Source: an uncultured Alloprevotella sp.
GTDB taxonomy: Bacteria; Bacteroidota; Bacteroidia; Bacteroidales; Bacteroidaceae
NCBI GenBank assembly: GCA_944322325.1
Contig: CALUOQ010000004.1
Location: forward strand, 62,001 to 126,000
Length of the DNA: 64,000 nt
Reading direction: 5' to 3'
Position numbers and translations under genes: made by a program. Of the stretch, positions 16,931 through 26,125 are shown piece after piece; within the stretch, counting starts at the first letter, position 1; every line of letters starts with the position of its first letter. The notes under the pieces are model-generated. The model had not been told where the DNA came from, did not search any database, and worked only from the letters and a program-made list of their open reading frames with translations.

Positions 16931-19900
16931 ATGAAACGTACCTCCCGTCCCTTCCTCCGCCACGCGCTGCTGCTCCTTGTCGGCGCCTACGTCGTCGCCT
17001 ACCTGTCGGCCACACCGCTGCTGCCCCTGCTGGCACAGCCCGCCACAGCGCCGGCGGGGACGACTGCGACTGCCGCGCCACCCGACTCGACCGACACACC
17101 GCCGGCGCGCGTAAGGCACACCGTGGCGCGCACGGAGGACGACATGAACACCCGCCTGCCCGACCTCAAGGACCCGGAGAACCTGAAGACGGAAGTGTAC
17201 TACGACGAAACGACCGGCACGTACAAGATGGGCACCAAGCTAGGCGAATCCTTTCTCGAAGCCCCCTTCCACCTGAGCGAGGAGGAATATCAGCAGTGGA
17301 GTATGCGCCGCTCGATGCAGGCCTACTACCGGCAAAAGAATCAGGAAGAGTACAACAACGCCAAAAGCAAGGACAAGTTCGACTTCACCGACATGCAGTT
17401 CGACCTCGGTCCGGCGGAAAAGATATTCGGCCCCGGCGGCGTACAAATCAAGACGCAGGGCTCCGCCGAACTGAAAATCGGCGCCAACATGCGCAAGGTG
17501 GACAACCCCTCGCTGACCGAGCGAAACCGGAAAGTGTTCGGATTCGACTTCGACGAAAAGGTAAATCTCAGCGTCACCGGCAAAGTGGGCGACAAGGTCA
17601 ACCTTAACTTCAACTACAACACCGAGTCGACCTTCGACTTCGACGCCCAGAGCCTCAAACTGCAGTACGAGGGAAAAGAAGACGAGATCATCAAACTCGT
17701 GGAGGTGGGCAACGTATCGATGCCGACCAACTCGTCGCTCATACGCGGCGCCTCGTCGCTGTTCGGCGTAAGGACCGACATGCAGTTCGGCAAGCTCAAA
17801 CTGCAGGCCGTCGCCTCGCAGAAAAAGTCGAGCACGCAAAGCGTCTCGTCGAAAGGCGGCGTGCAGGTCACCAGCTACGAGTTCTCGGCCGACGACTACG
17901 AGGAGAACCGCCACTTCTTCCTGGCGCACTACTTCCGCGACCACTACGACGAGAGCATGGCCCAGCTGCCCACCGTCATGTCGGGCGTGAACATCAACCG
18001 CATCGAGGTGTGGGTCACGAACAAGACCGGGACGTCCACCAACACCCGCAACGTCGTCGCCTTCACCGACCTGGGCGAAGCCTCGCACATCAGCAATCCG
18101 CTGTGGGCAGGGACAGGCGGGACGGGCATACCGACGAACTCGGCCAACTCGCTCTACGCCACGCTGACCTCGGCCTACGACGCTGCCCGCGACATTACTC
18201 AGACCAACGTCATCCTCGACGGGGCCGGACTGGCCGGCGGGACGGACTACGAGAAACTGGGCAACGCACGCCTGCTGTCGAGCTCGGAGTACACAGTGAA
18301 CCGCGCGCTCGGTTTCATCTCGCTGAAAACAACGCTCCAGCCCGACCAAGTGCTCGCCGTGGCTTTCGAATACACTTACCGCGGGCAGAACTATCAGGTG
18401 GGCGAGCTGTCAAGCGACCAAAAGGACAACACCCGGGCGCTCTACGTCAAGGCCCTGAAAAACACGTCCAACTCCCCGCACATGGGCAACTGGGACCTGA
18501 TGATGAAGAACGTCTACTCGCTCGGCGCCTACTCCGTGCAGAAGGACAAGTTCCGCCTCGACATCAAGTACCTCAGCGACACGACCGGCGTATTCCTGTC
18601 CTACCTGCCCGACCCGTCGCTCAAGGACCGCAAGATCCTTGCCCTCGTCGGGGCCGACCGGCTGGACAATAACAATAAGCCCAACCCCAACAGCTACTTC
18701 GACTTCGTGCCGGGGTACACCATCAACGACACCGTGGGCCGCGTCTACCTCCCGATGGCCGAACCCTTCGGCAGCGGTTTGCGCCGCGCCATCGGCAACG
18801 ACGTCGTCGCCGACAAGTACGTATTCCAGGAGCTCTACGACTCGACAAAGACTGTGGCCAAACAAATTGCCGAGAAGGACAAATTCACCATCACGGGTCA
18901 ATACCAGGCGTCGAGCGTGGGCGAAATACAGCTCGGCGCCACCAACGTGCCCGAAGGCTCCGTCGTCGTCACGGCCGGCGGACAGGTGCTCACCGAGAAC
19001 GTCGACTACACCGTCGACTACAGCATGGGAACGGTGAAAGTCATCAACCAGAGCATCATCGACGCCGGCACGCCCATCAACGTCAGCCTCGAGAGCAACA
19101 CCGACTACGGCATGCAGCGCAAAACCATGTTCGGACTCAACTGGCAGTACGACTTTACGAAGAACTTCCAAATCGGTGGCACTTTCATGCACCTCAGCGA
19201 ACGCCCCCTCACCACCAAGGTGGCCATGGGCAGCGAACCCCTCAACAACACGCTGTGGGGCTTCAACGTGTCGTGGAAGCAGCAAAGCCAGTGGCTGACC
19301 AACCTGCTCGACAAACTGCCCCTGCTCCACTGTACCGCTCCGTCGACCATCAACTTCACCGGCGAAGTGGCCCAGCTCATTGCCGGAAAAAGCCGCGGCG
19401 CACAGGGCAACGCCTCCTACATCGACGACTTCGAAAACACGAGCAGCGAAATCGACGTGTCCAACCCCCTCGAGTGGACCTTGAGCTCCTGCCCTTCGCT
19501 CTTCCCCGAGTCCGGTCTGACCAACGACGTACGCTACGGTTACAACCGCTCCCTCATGGCGTGGTACAACATCGACCCGCTCTTCACCCGCCGCTCCTCG
19601 TCGCTGACGCCGGCTCACATCAAAAGCGACCTCAACCAGCTGTCCGACCCCTACGTCCGCGAAGTCTACAAACGGGAGATTTATCCGAACAAGGACCTCA
19701 ACTATCAGGAGGCCTCCACCATGAATGTGCTCAACGTCGCCTTCTATCCCTCGGAGCGCGGCCCTTATAACCTCGACCCCAACCTCGACGCCGACGGCCG
19801 CCTCGGCAATCCGCAGAGTCGCTGGGGCGGCATGATGCGCCGCATCGAGACGAGCGATTTCCAGACTGCAAATATCGAGTACATCGAGTTCTGGCTGATG

Positions 19901-22900
19901 GACCCCTTTATCCATTCGCGCGAAAGCGGCGTCGACAACACCGGCGACCTCTACCTGAACCTCGGCGAGATAAGTGAGGACGTGCTCAAGGACGGTAAGA
20001 TGTTCTACGAAAGCGGCCTGCCCATCGACGGCGACCCGGCTTACTACACCGAAACCGTCTGGGGACGCGTGCCTAACCAGAGCACCGTCACCTACGCCTT
20101 CAATACCTCCAGCGGCTCCCGCCAGCGACAGGACGTCGGCTACAACGGACTCAGCAGCGACGAGGAAACCCGCCACGAAACTTACCTGAACTACCTCAAC
20201 CAGATTAAGGGACGCGTGCGCAGCGAGGTGTACGACTCCATCTACGCCAATCCCTCGGGCGACCGCTATCACTACTTCCGAGGGTCGGACTACGACGCAC
20301 AGGAGCGCTCCATCCTCGACCGATACAAGTACATCAACAACCCCAACGGTAACTCCGTCGACTCCGACCACTCCCCCGAGAGCTACAGCACTACCTACAA
20401 GACCACGCCCGACGTCGAGGACATCAACCAGGACTACACCCTCAACGAGTACGAGAAATACTATCAGTACCGCGTCCACCTCTCGCCCGAGAACCTCGTC
20501 GTCGGTCAGAATTTCATCGTCGACAAGCGCACCAACAACGTCGAGCTGCGCAACGACTCCACCCGCGAAATCAACTGGTACCTCTTCCGCATTCCCGTGG
20601 ACCAGTACGAATCCCGCGAAGGCAACATCAACGACTTCACGAGCATCCGCTTCATGCGCCTGTTCCTGACCAATTTCCGCAACCCGGTGGTCCTGCGTTT
20701 CGCTACACTGAGCCTCGTACGCGGCGAGTGGCGCAGCTACGAGCAGGCGCTCTACACGGGTCAGGCTCCCGATGTGAGCGGAACGATGGAGGTATCGTCC
20801 GTCAACTTTGAGGAAAACACCGACAAAACGCCCGTCAACTACGTCATTCCGCCCGGTATAAGCCGCGTCGTCGATCCCGGTCAGAGCCAGATTTTGCAGG
20901 AAAACGAGCAGGCCCTCGCGCTGACCGTGAAGGAACTGGCGTCGGGCGACGCCCGTGCCGTGTACAAGAACACATCGCTCGACCTGCGCCGCTACAAACA
21001 CCTGCAGATGTTCGTCCATGCCAACGCGCTGAGCGACGACGCCACCCTTGAGAACGGACAGACCAGCCTCTTCATCCGTCTCGGCTCGGACTACAAGAGC
21101 AATTTCTATGAGTACGAAATTCCCCTCACACTGACGCCCGCCGGCAGCTACTCGCAGTCCACCACCGGCGCGCAGGCCGTCTGGCCCGAAGCCAACATGC
21201 TCGACATCGACCTGTCGCTGCTCACAGACGCCAAGAAGAACCGCAACGTGCAAAAGTCGCTGGGTCTCGCCTCCTACGGCCAGCTCTACTCCGAATACGA
21301 CGCCGACAAGCCCAACAACAAGATAAGCGTCATGGGCAACCCGACACTGGGCGAAGTGCGTACCATCATGATCGGCGTGCGCAACAACTCGCGCGCCGTC
21401 AAGAGCGTCGAGGTCTGGGCCAACGAGCTCCGCCTCCAGGAGTTCTCGAACAGCGGCGGATGGGCTGCACAGGGCAACCTCAACATCCAACTCTCCGACT
21501 TCGCTTCCCTCAACCTGACCGGCCACCTCGAAACAGCCGGCTTCGGCGGACTGGAAGAGAGCGTCACGCAACGGCGGCAGGACAACCTCTACGAATACAG
21601 CGTGACGACAAACGTGGAACTGGGCCGCTTCTTCCCCGAAAAGGCCAAGGTGCAACTACCGATATACTACTCGTACAGCAAGGAGCGCACCGTGCCGAAA
21701 TACAACCCGCTCGACAGCGACATGGAAATGTCCGACGCCCTCGACGCACTGGCCACCGACCGCGAGCGCGACTCCCTGCGCGCCATCACCGACCGCGTCG
21801 TCGTCAACAAGAACTTCAGCATCAGCAACGCCCGCGTCGACATCGCTACCAAGCGCCACCCCATGCCCTACGACCCCGCCAACTTCTCCTTCAGCTACGC
21901 CCACAGCCACCAGCAGACCACCGGCGAAACCACCGTCTGGGAAAAGGACGACAGCTGGCGATGGGGGCTCAACTACAACTACACCCCCAACTACGAGCCG
22001 CTCACTCCGTTCAAGAAGGTAATCAAGAGCAAAAGCCCCTGGCTTAAAATCTTCAAGGAGCAGGACCTCAATTACCTGCCCCAGAACGTCGGGTTCAACT
22101 CCGACATCTCGCGCAACTACTACGAGCTCAAGGAGCGCGACCTGGAGAACCTCGAGGACAACTCCCTGCCCCTCACGTGGGCCAGCGACTTCCTCTGGAA
22201 CCGCAGCTTCACCCTTCGTTGGGACTTGACCAAGAACCTGCACGTCAACTTCAACTCCGCGACCAACGCCGAGGTCGAGCAGCCCTACACGGCCGTCAAC
22301 AAGGATCTCTACCCCGACCGCTACACCGCCTGGAAGGACTCCGTGTGGAACAGCATCAAGAGTCTGGGCACGCCGCTCGACTATCAGCAGACGTTCGACG
22401 CCTCCTGGCGTCCGCCCCTCAACCGCATTCCCGCCTTCGAGTGGATTACGGCCGACGTCAGCTACAGCGCCACCTACAACTGGACACGCGGCGCCGAGCT
22501 CAACGACGGTAGCACCCCCGGCGGCAACACCATCGCCAACTCGCGCACCGTCAACGGCAACGGGCGCTTCAATCTCGAAAGGCTCTATAACTTTGTGCCC
22601 TTCCTCAAGGAGACCAACCGGAAATTCTCAGCCTCCTCCACCAGCAGCTCGGCGAAGAAGAAAGACGAACCGAAGAACTTCCAAAAGGAAATCCAGCTGC
22701 GCCCCGATACAACCACTGTCGTGACGCACAACCAGAAGTCGAAAAAACCGCGCGTCGTCGCCCTGCGCCAGGACGGCCGCCGCTACGCCATTAAATATAA
22801 GGTGGCCGACGGCAACAACATCGTCATCCTGACGCGCGACACGGTGAAACTCAAGCTCACCGTCACCCCCGGCCCGCGCCCCGAGGACCAGTTCTGGTAC

Positions 22901-24352
22901 AAGGCCCTGCAATACACCGCCCGCGCCGCCATGATGGTGCGCAACGTAAGCATCTCCTACCGCAACGCTTTCAACATGTCGCTCCCCGGCTTCATCCCCA
23001 CCATCGGCGACGTCTTCGGCCAGCGCAGCGCCGGCGGCCTGCAGCCCGGCCTCGACTTCGCTTTCGGCTTCGTCGACGAGAGCTACATCACCAAGGCGGC
23101 CGAGCGCGGCTGGCTCGTTCACAACGACAGCATCCTCACCCCCGCCACCACCAACCTCAACGAGGACCTCCAGATTCGCGCCACCCTTGAACCCCTCCGC
23201 GACCTCAAGATAGACCTCAACGCCAGCCGTACCACCAATCGGGCACGCAGCATCCAGTACATGTACGAGGGTATGCCCACCCAGCAGACCGGCAGCTTCA
23301 GCATGACCGTCGTGAGCATCGGGTCCGCCTTCGAGAGCATGGGCAACGCCGACAACGGCTACCAGAGCGCCACGTTCGACAAGTTCGTCGGCTCGCTCGA
23401 GGGCTTCCGCAGCCGCGTCGAGGCGCAGTACGCCGGAGCCGTCTACCCCGAGGGCACCTCGCTGGCCGGCAAGCCCTTCGACCCCGCCAACGGCACCGTC
23501 AACACCTACTCGCCCGAAGTCATGATTCCCGCCTTCCTCTCGGCCTACGCCGGGGGCGGCAGCTCGCTCGACATCTTCCCCTCCCTGAAGCGCCTCCTGC
23601 CCAACTGGTCCGTCACGTACAGCGGTCTGGCCAAGCTGCCCGGCATGAAGAAAGTCTTCAAGAGCTTCAACATCAATCACTCCTACCGCAGCGTCTACGC
23701 CGTCGGCTCCTACAACACTTACTCCACCTACATGGAGTACATGAACGGACTCGGCTTCACGCAGGACGTCGCCAGCGGCAACCCCATCCCCAGCGGGCCC
23801 TACGACGTCAGCACCGTCTCCATCAACGAGCAATTCTCGCCCCTCGTCGGCGTCGACATGACGTTCCTCAACAACCTCACGGCCAAGGTCGAGTACCGCA
23901 AGGCGCGCGTCCTCACCCTCAGCATGACCTCGCAGCAGCTCACGGAAACACGCTCCAACGACCTCGTCATCGGCATGGGCTACAAGATCAACAACCTCAA
24001 GCTCTTCGCCCCCCGCCGCAAGACCTCGCGCCGCCGGCGCCGCACCAATCAGGACCAGCAAAGCCAGCAAACCGCCTCGACCGGCTTCAGCAACGACCTC
24101 AACCTGCGCTTCGACATCACCTTCCGCGACCAGAGCGCCGTCAACCGCGACATCCTCTCCCTCCTCAGCCAGGCCACCAGCGGCAACCGCGCCGTCCAGG
24201 TCTCCTTCACCGCCGACTACGCCCTCAGCCGCCTGCTCACCCTCAGCGCCTACTACGACCGCCAGATGAACAAGCCCCTGCTCACCTCCAGCTCCTACCC
24301 CACTACGACGCAGGACTTCGGCATCAGCCTCAAGTTCTCCCTCACGCGCTAA
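16931..24352 (+). CDS. sprA: SprA, outer-membrane channel of the type IX secretion system
   Basis: 2473 residues, typical for SprA, the giant 36-strand barrel through which type IX substrates (and gliding adhesins in motile relatives) cross the outer membrane. A signal peptide (LLLLVGAYVVAYLSA) is followed by the conserved N-terminal motif region RLPDLKDPENLKTEV, DPENLKT-type turns, and long stretches of aromatic beta-strands. YIDDFENTSSEIDVSNP and KSVEVWANELRLQEF are recognisable family segments. The protein ends in a barrel strand (FGISLKFSLTR). A low-complexity basic patch (RRKTSRRRRR) near the C-terminus follows a strand and may be a periplasmic turn. Other T9SS genes are not in this window. 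A large open frame antisense to it (18410-21655) is a shadow. Confidence 0.93.
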   Translation: MKRTSRPFLRHALLLLVGAYVVAYLSATPLLPLLAQPATAPAGTTATAAPPDSTDTPPARVRHTVARTEDDMNTRLPDLKDPENLKTEVYYDETTGTYKMGTKLGESFLEAPFHLSEEEYQQWSMRRSMQAYYRQKNQEEYNNAKSKDKFDFTDMQFDLGPAEKIFGPGGVQIKTQGSAELKIGANMRKVDNPSLTERNRKVFGFDFDEKVNLSVTGKVGDKVNLNFNYNTESTFDFDAQSLKLQYEGKEDEIIKLVEVGNVSMPTNSSLIRGASSLFGVRTDMQFGKLKLQAVASQKKSSTQSVSSKGGVQVTSYEFSADDYEENRHFFLAHYFRDHYDESMAQLPTVMSGVNINRIEVWVTNKTGTSTNTRNVVAFTDLGEASHISNPLWAGTGGTGIPTNSANSLYATLTSAYDAARDITQTNVILDGAGLAGGTDYEKLGNARLLSSSEYTVNRALGFISLKTTLQPDQVLAVAFEYTYRGQNYQVGELSSDQKDNTRALYVKALKNTSNSPHMGNWDLMMKNVYSLGAYSVQKDKFRLDIKYLSDTTGVFLSYLPDPSLKDRKILALVGADRLDNNNKPNPNSYFDFVPGYTINDTVGRVYLPMAEPFGSGLRRAIGNDVVADKYVFQELYDSTKTVAKQIAEKDKFTITGQYQASSVGEIQLGATNVPEGSVVVTAGGQVLTENVDYTVDYSMGTVKVINQSIIDAGTPINVSLESNTDYGMQRKTMFGLNWQYDFTKNFQIGGTFMHLSERPLTTKVAMGSEPLNNTLWGFNVSWKQQSQWLTNLLDKLPLLHCTAPSTINFTGEVAQLIAGKSRGAQGNASYIDDFENTSSEIDVSNPLEWTLSSCPSLFPESGLTNDVRYGYNRSLMAWYNIDPLFTRRSSSLTPAHIKSDLNQLSDPYVREVYKREIYPNKDLNYQEASTMNVLNVAFYPSERGPYNLDPNLDADGRLGNPQSRWGGMMRRIETSDFQTANIEYIEFWLMDPFIHSRESGVDNTGDLYLNLGEISEDVLKDGKMFYESGLPIDGDPAYYTETVWGRVPNQSTVTYAFNTSSGSRQRQDVGYNGLSSDEETRHETYLNYLNQIKGRVRSEVYDSIYANPSGDRYHYFRGSDYDAQERSILDRYKYINNPNGNSVDSDHSPESYSTTYKTTPDVEDINQDYTLNEYEKYYQYRVHLSPENLVVGQNFIVDKRTNNVELRNDSTREINWYLFRIPVDQYESREGNINDFTSIRFMRLFLTNFRNPVVLRFATLSLVRGEWRSYEQALYTGQAPDVSGTMEVSSVNFEENTDKTPVNYVIPPGISRVVDPGQSQILQENEQALALTVKELASGDARAVYKNTSLDLRRYKHLQMFVHANALSDDATLENGQTSLFIRLGSDYKSNFYEYEIPLTLTPAGSYSQSTTGAQAVWPEANMLDIDLSLLTDAKKNRNVQKSLGLASYGQLYSEYDADKPNNKISVMGNPTLGEVRTIMIGVRNNSRAVKSVEVWANELRLQEFSNSGGWAAQGNLNIQLSDFASLNLTGHLETAGFGGLEESVTQRRQDNLYEYSVTTNVELGRFFPEKAKVQLPIYYSYSKERTVPKYNPLDSDMEMSDALDALATDRERDSLRAITDRVVVNKNFSISNARVDIATKRHPMPYDPANFSFSYAHSHQQTTGETTVWEKDDSWRWGLNYNYTPNYEPLTPFKKVIKSKSPWLKIFKEQDLNYLPQNVGFNSDISRNYYELKERDLENLEDNSLPLTWASDFLWNRSFTLRWDLTKNLHVNFNSATNAEVEQPYTAVNKDLYPDRYTAWKDSVWNSIKSLGTPLDYQQTFDASWRPPLNRIPAFEWITADVSYSATYNWTRGAELNDGSTPGGNTIANSRTVNGNGRFNLERLYNFVPFLKETNRKFSASSTSSSAKKKDEPKNFQKEIQLRPDTTTVVTHNQKSKKPRVVALRQDGRRYAIKYKVADGNNIVILTRDTVKLKLTVTPGPRPEDQFWYKALQYTARAAMMVRNVSISYRNAFNMSLPGFIPTIGDVFGQRSAGGLQPGLDFAFGFVDESYITKAAERGWLVHNDSILTPATTNLNEDLQIRATLEPLRDLKIDLNASRTTNRARSIQYMYEGMPTQQTGSFSMTVVSIGSAFESMGNADNGYQSATFDKFVGSLEGFRSRVEAQYAGAVYPEGTSLAGKPFDPANGTVNTYSPEVMIPAFLSAYAGGGSSLDIFPSLKRLLPNWSVTYSGLAKLPGMKKVFKSFNINHSYRSVYAVGSYNTYSTYMEYMNGLGFTQDVASGNPIPSGPYDVSTVSINEQFSPLVGVDMTFLNNLTAKVEYRKARVLTLSMTSQQLTETRSNDLVIGMGYKINNLKLFAPRRKTSRRRRRTNQDQQSQQTASTGFSNDLNLRFDITFRDQSAVNRDILSLLSQATSGNRAVQVSFTADYALSRLLTLSAYYDRQMNKPLLTSSSYPTTTQDFGISLKFSLTR

Positions 24353-24602
24353 AGCGAGCCACGCCGGGAGGCCGCCGCCCGACCGCGTTTGAACAAGTAC
24401 TACGACAGAAAATCCTAAGACTACGATAGGAATTTCTATCGTAGTACTTGTTCAAACCATCGTAGTACTTGTTTTTACACTCCCGGCGGTGGCCTCCCAC
24501 TCGACTGCACCCGTAGCCGCAGATACCGCCTCTGCCATTTCTCCCCAAACGGAGGGAAACAGAGGGCCTGAAAAAAAATAATCGTCAATTTTCCCGCTTT
24601 CC
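24353..24602. other. Intergenic region between sprA and the trp promoter
   Basis: Contains repeat array locus 4 (24393-24476). The remainder is GC-rich, then turns AT-rich (AAAAAAAATAATCG) just before the trp promoter. No gene is supported. Confidence 0.55.
24393..24476 (+). repeat. 21-nt repeat array, locus 4 (four units)
   Basis: Units at 24393-24413, 24414-24434, 24435-24455 and 24456-24476. Unit 1 begins ACAAGTACTACGACAG and unit 3 is inverted, ending TAGTACTTGT, so 24393-24451 forms a 59-nt fold-back whose outer 13 bp are perfect. Unit 4 is a second inverted copy followed by TTTTT. It lies between the sprA stop and the trp promoter. Confidence 0.88.
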
Positions 24603-24633
24603 TTTGTCAGTTCAAAAGAAACGCCTACTTTTG
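24603..24633 (+). promoter_or_regulatory. Promoter of the tryptophan operon
   Basis: TTTG at 24603-24606, a 19-nt spacer, then TACTTTTG at 24626-24633, a full Bacteroidota promoter. Transcription would start near 24640, just before the leader peptide. Confidence 0.75.
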
Positions 24634-24652
24634 CCCTGAAAGAAACAAACAG

Positions 24653-24733
24653 ATGCAGCAATTGAAGAACAACTTCTGGTGGTGGCGCAACTCAAGGATT
24701 CCCATTCGTGAGTTAGCCATGCCGTGCGTCTGA
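24653..24733 (+). CDS. trpL: Tryptophan operon leader peptide
   Basis: A 26-codon reading frame from ATG 24653 to TGA 24731-24733. Residues 8-12 are FWWWR: three successive Trp codons (TGG TGG TGG), the hallmark of a trp attenuation leader. It follows the promoter by about 20 nt and precedes a strong intrinsic terminator (24765-24798) and then trpB. In this mechanism, stalling at the Trp codons when charged tRNA-Trp is scarce would favour an antiterminator fold and let transcription reach trpB. The rest of the peptide has no expected function. Confidence 0.85.
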   Translation: MQQLKNNFWWWRNSRIPIRELAMPCV

Positions 24734-24764
24734 GTCCAGTACCGCTTATTCGTATATCCCTGAC

Positions 24765-24798
24765 GAGGCCTGTCTTGCTTGCGAGACAGGCCTCTTTT
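24765..24798 (+). terminator. trp attenuator terminator
   Basis: GAGGCCTGTCT (24765-24775) pairs perfectly with AGACAGGCCTC (24784-24794) across an 8-nt loop, followed by TTTT. It lies between the Trp-rich leader peptide and trpB. The 12-mer TTCGTATATCCC flanks it on both sides (24749-24760 and 24797-24808). Confidence 0.85.
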
Positions 24799-24823
24799 CG
24801 TATATCCCAAAATTTCAACCATT

Positions 24824-26050
24824 ATGTCCAGTTTCACCCCCGACGCCCGCGGCTTCTACGGCCCCTACGGCGGTTCCTTCGTTCCCGAGATCCTGCACGC
24901 CTGCGTCAGCCGGCTGCAGGCCAGCTACGCCGACGTGCTCTCCAGTCCCGACTTTCAGCGCGAGTACCGCGCCCTGCTGCGCGACTACGTCGGCCGCCCG
25001 TCCCCCCTCTACTACGCCCGCCGCCTCAGCGAGCACGTCGGCACCCACGTCTACCTGAAGCGTGAAGACCTGAACCACACCGGCGCACACAAAATCAACA
25101 ACGCCATCGGCCAAGTGCTGCTGGCGCGCCACCTCGGCAAGCGCCGCATCATCGCCGAAACCGGCGCCGGGCAGCACGGCGTAGCCACGGCCACCGTGTG
25201 CGCCCTGATGGGCCTGCCCTGCCGCGTCTACATGGGCGCCCTCGACGTCCGCCGTCAGCGGCCCAACGTCGAGCGCATGCGTATGCTCGGCGCCGAGGTC
25301 GTCCCCGTCGCCTCCGGCAACCAGACCCTCAAGGACGCCGTCAACGAAGCCATCCGCGACTGGACCTGCCACCCCGACGACACGTACTACCTCATCGGCT
25401 CGACCATGGGGCCGCACCCCTATCCCGACCTCGTCGCCCGCCTGCAAAGCGTCATCAGCGAGGAGATGAAGGCCCAGCTCGCCAGCCAGACCGGGCGCGA
25501 CCACCCCGACTACCTCGTCGCCTGCATCGGCGGCGGGTCCAACGCCGCCGGCACCTTCTACCACTACGCCGACGACGGGCGCGTACGCCTTGTCCTCGCC
25601 GAGGCCGGCGGCGCCGGCGCCCATACGCCCCAGACAGCCGCCACGCTGACAGCCGGCACGCCCGGCGTGCTCCACGGCAGCCGCACCCTTGTCCTTCAGG
25701 ACGCCGACGGCCAGGTCTGCGAAGCCTACAGCCTGTCCGCCGGGCTTGACTACCCCGGTGTGGGCCCCATGCACGCCGACCTCGTGCGCCGCGGCCGCGC
25801 CACGGTCTACGCCGTCACCGACGACGAAGCTCTCCGCGCCGCTTTCGAGCTCACCCGCCTTGAGGGCATCATCCCCGCCCTCGAGTCGGCCCACGCCCTT
25901 GCCGTCCTGTCCCGCCTCGGCGCCGGTCCCGACGACGTCGTCGCCCTCACGCTCAGCGGACGCGGCGACAAGGACCTCGACACCTACATGCATTCAAGTT
26001 TAATGACGGACAACGAATTTACGCGCAAGGAAAAGAAAGCCGACCGCTGA
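24824..26050 (+). CDS. trpB: Tryptophan synthase beta chain
   Basis: 408 residues. Condenses indole with L-serine to make tryptophan, using pyridoxal phosphate and working with TrpA. The start at ATG 24824 gives the family's N-terminus with [13 protein letters not shown]. The PLP lysine is in HTGAHKINN (about residues 85-93), followed by [10 protein letters not shown], and the phosphate-binding glycine loop is [10 protein letters not shown]. It is the first structural gene of the operon, ahead of trpE by 75 nt, as in Bacteroides-type trp operons. Expression is probably controlled by the attenuator upstream. Confidence 0.96.
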   Translation: MSSFTPDARGFYGPYGGSFVPEILHACVSRLQASYADVLSSPDFQREYRALLRDYVGRPSPLYYARRLSEHVGTHVYLKREDLNHTGAHKINNAIGQVLLARHLGKRRIIAETGAGQHGVATATVCALMGLPCRVYMGALDVRRQRPNVERMRMLGAEVVPVASGNQTLKDAVNEAIRDWTCHPDDTYYLIGSTMGPHPYPDLVARLQSVISEEMKAQLASQTGRDHPDYLVACIGGGSNAAGTFYHYADDGRVRLVLAEAGGAGAHTPQTAATLTAGTPGVLHGSRTLVLQDADGQVCEAYSLSAGLDYPGVGPMHADLVRRGRATVYAVTDDEALRAAFELTRLEGIIPALESAHALAVLSRLGAGPDDVVALTLSGRGDKDLDTYMHSSLMTDNEFTRKEKKADR

Positions 26051-26125
26051 GGACCGACAACGCACTACTGCCCCTCATCCATTGTCCACTGTAAATTGTC
26101 AATTTTCCATTTAATCAGTCATCCC

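Noticed and set aside
18410-21655. 1081-codon open frame antisense to sprA
   Set aside because: It is one of many long antisense frames created by the GC-rich codon pattern of real genes; sprA is a strong family match, and the antisense protein has Val/Ala/Gly-rich composition without domains.
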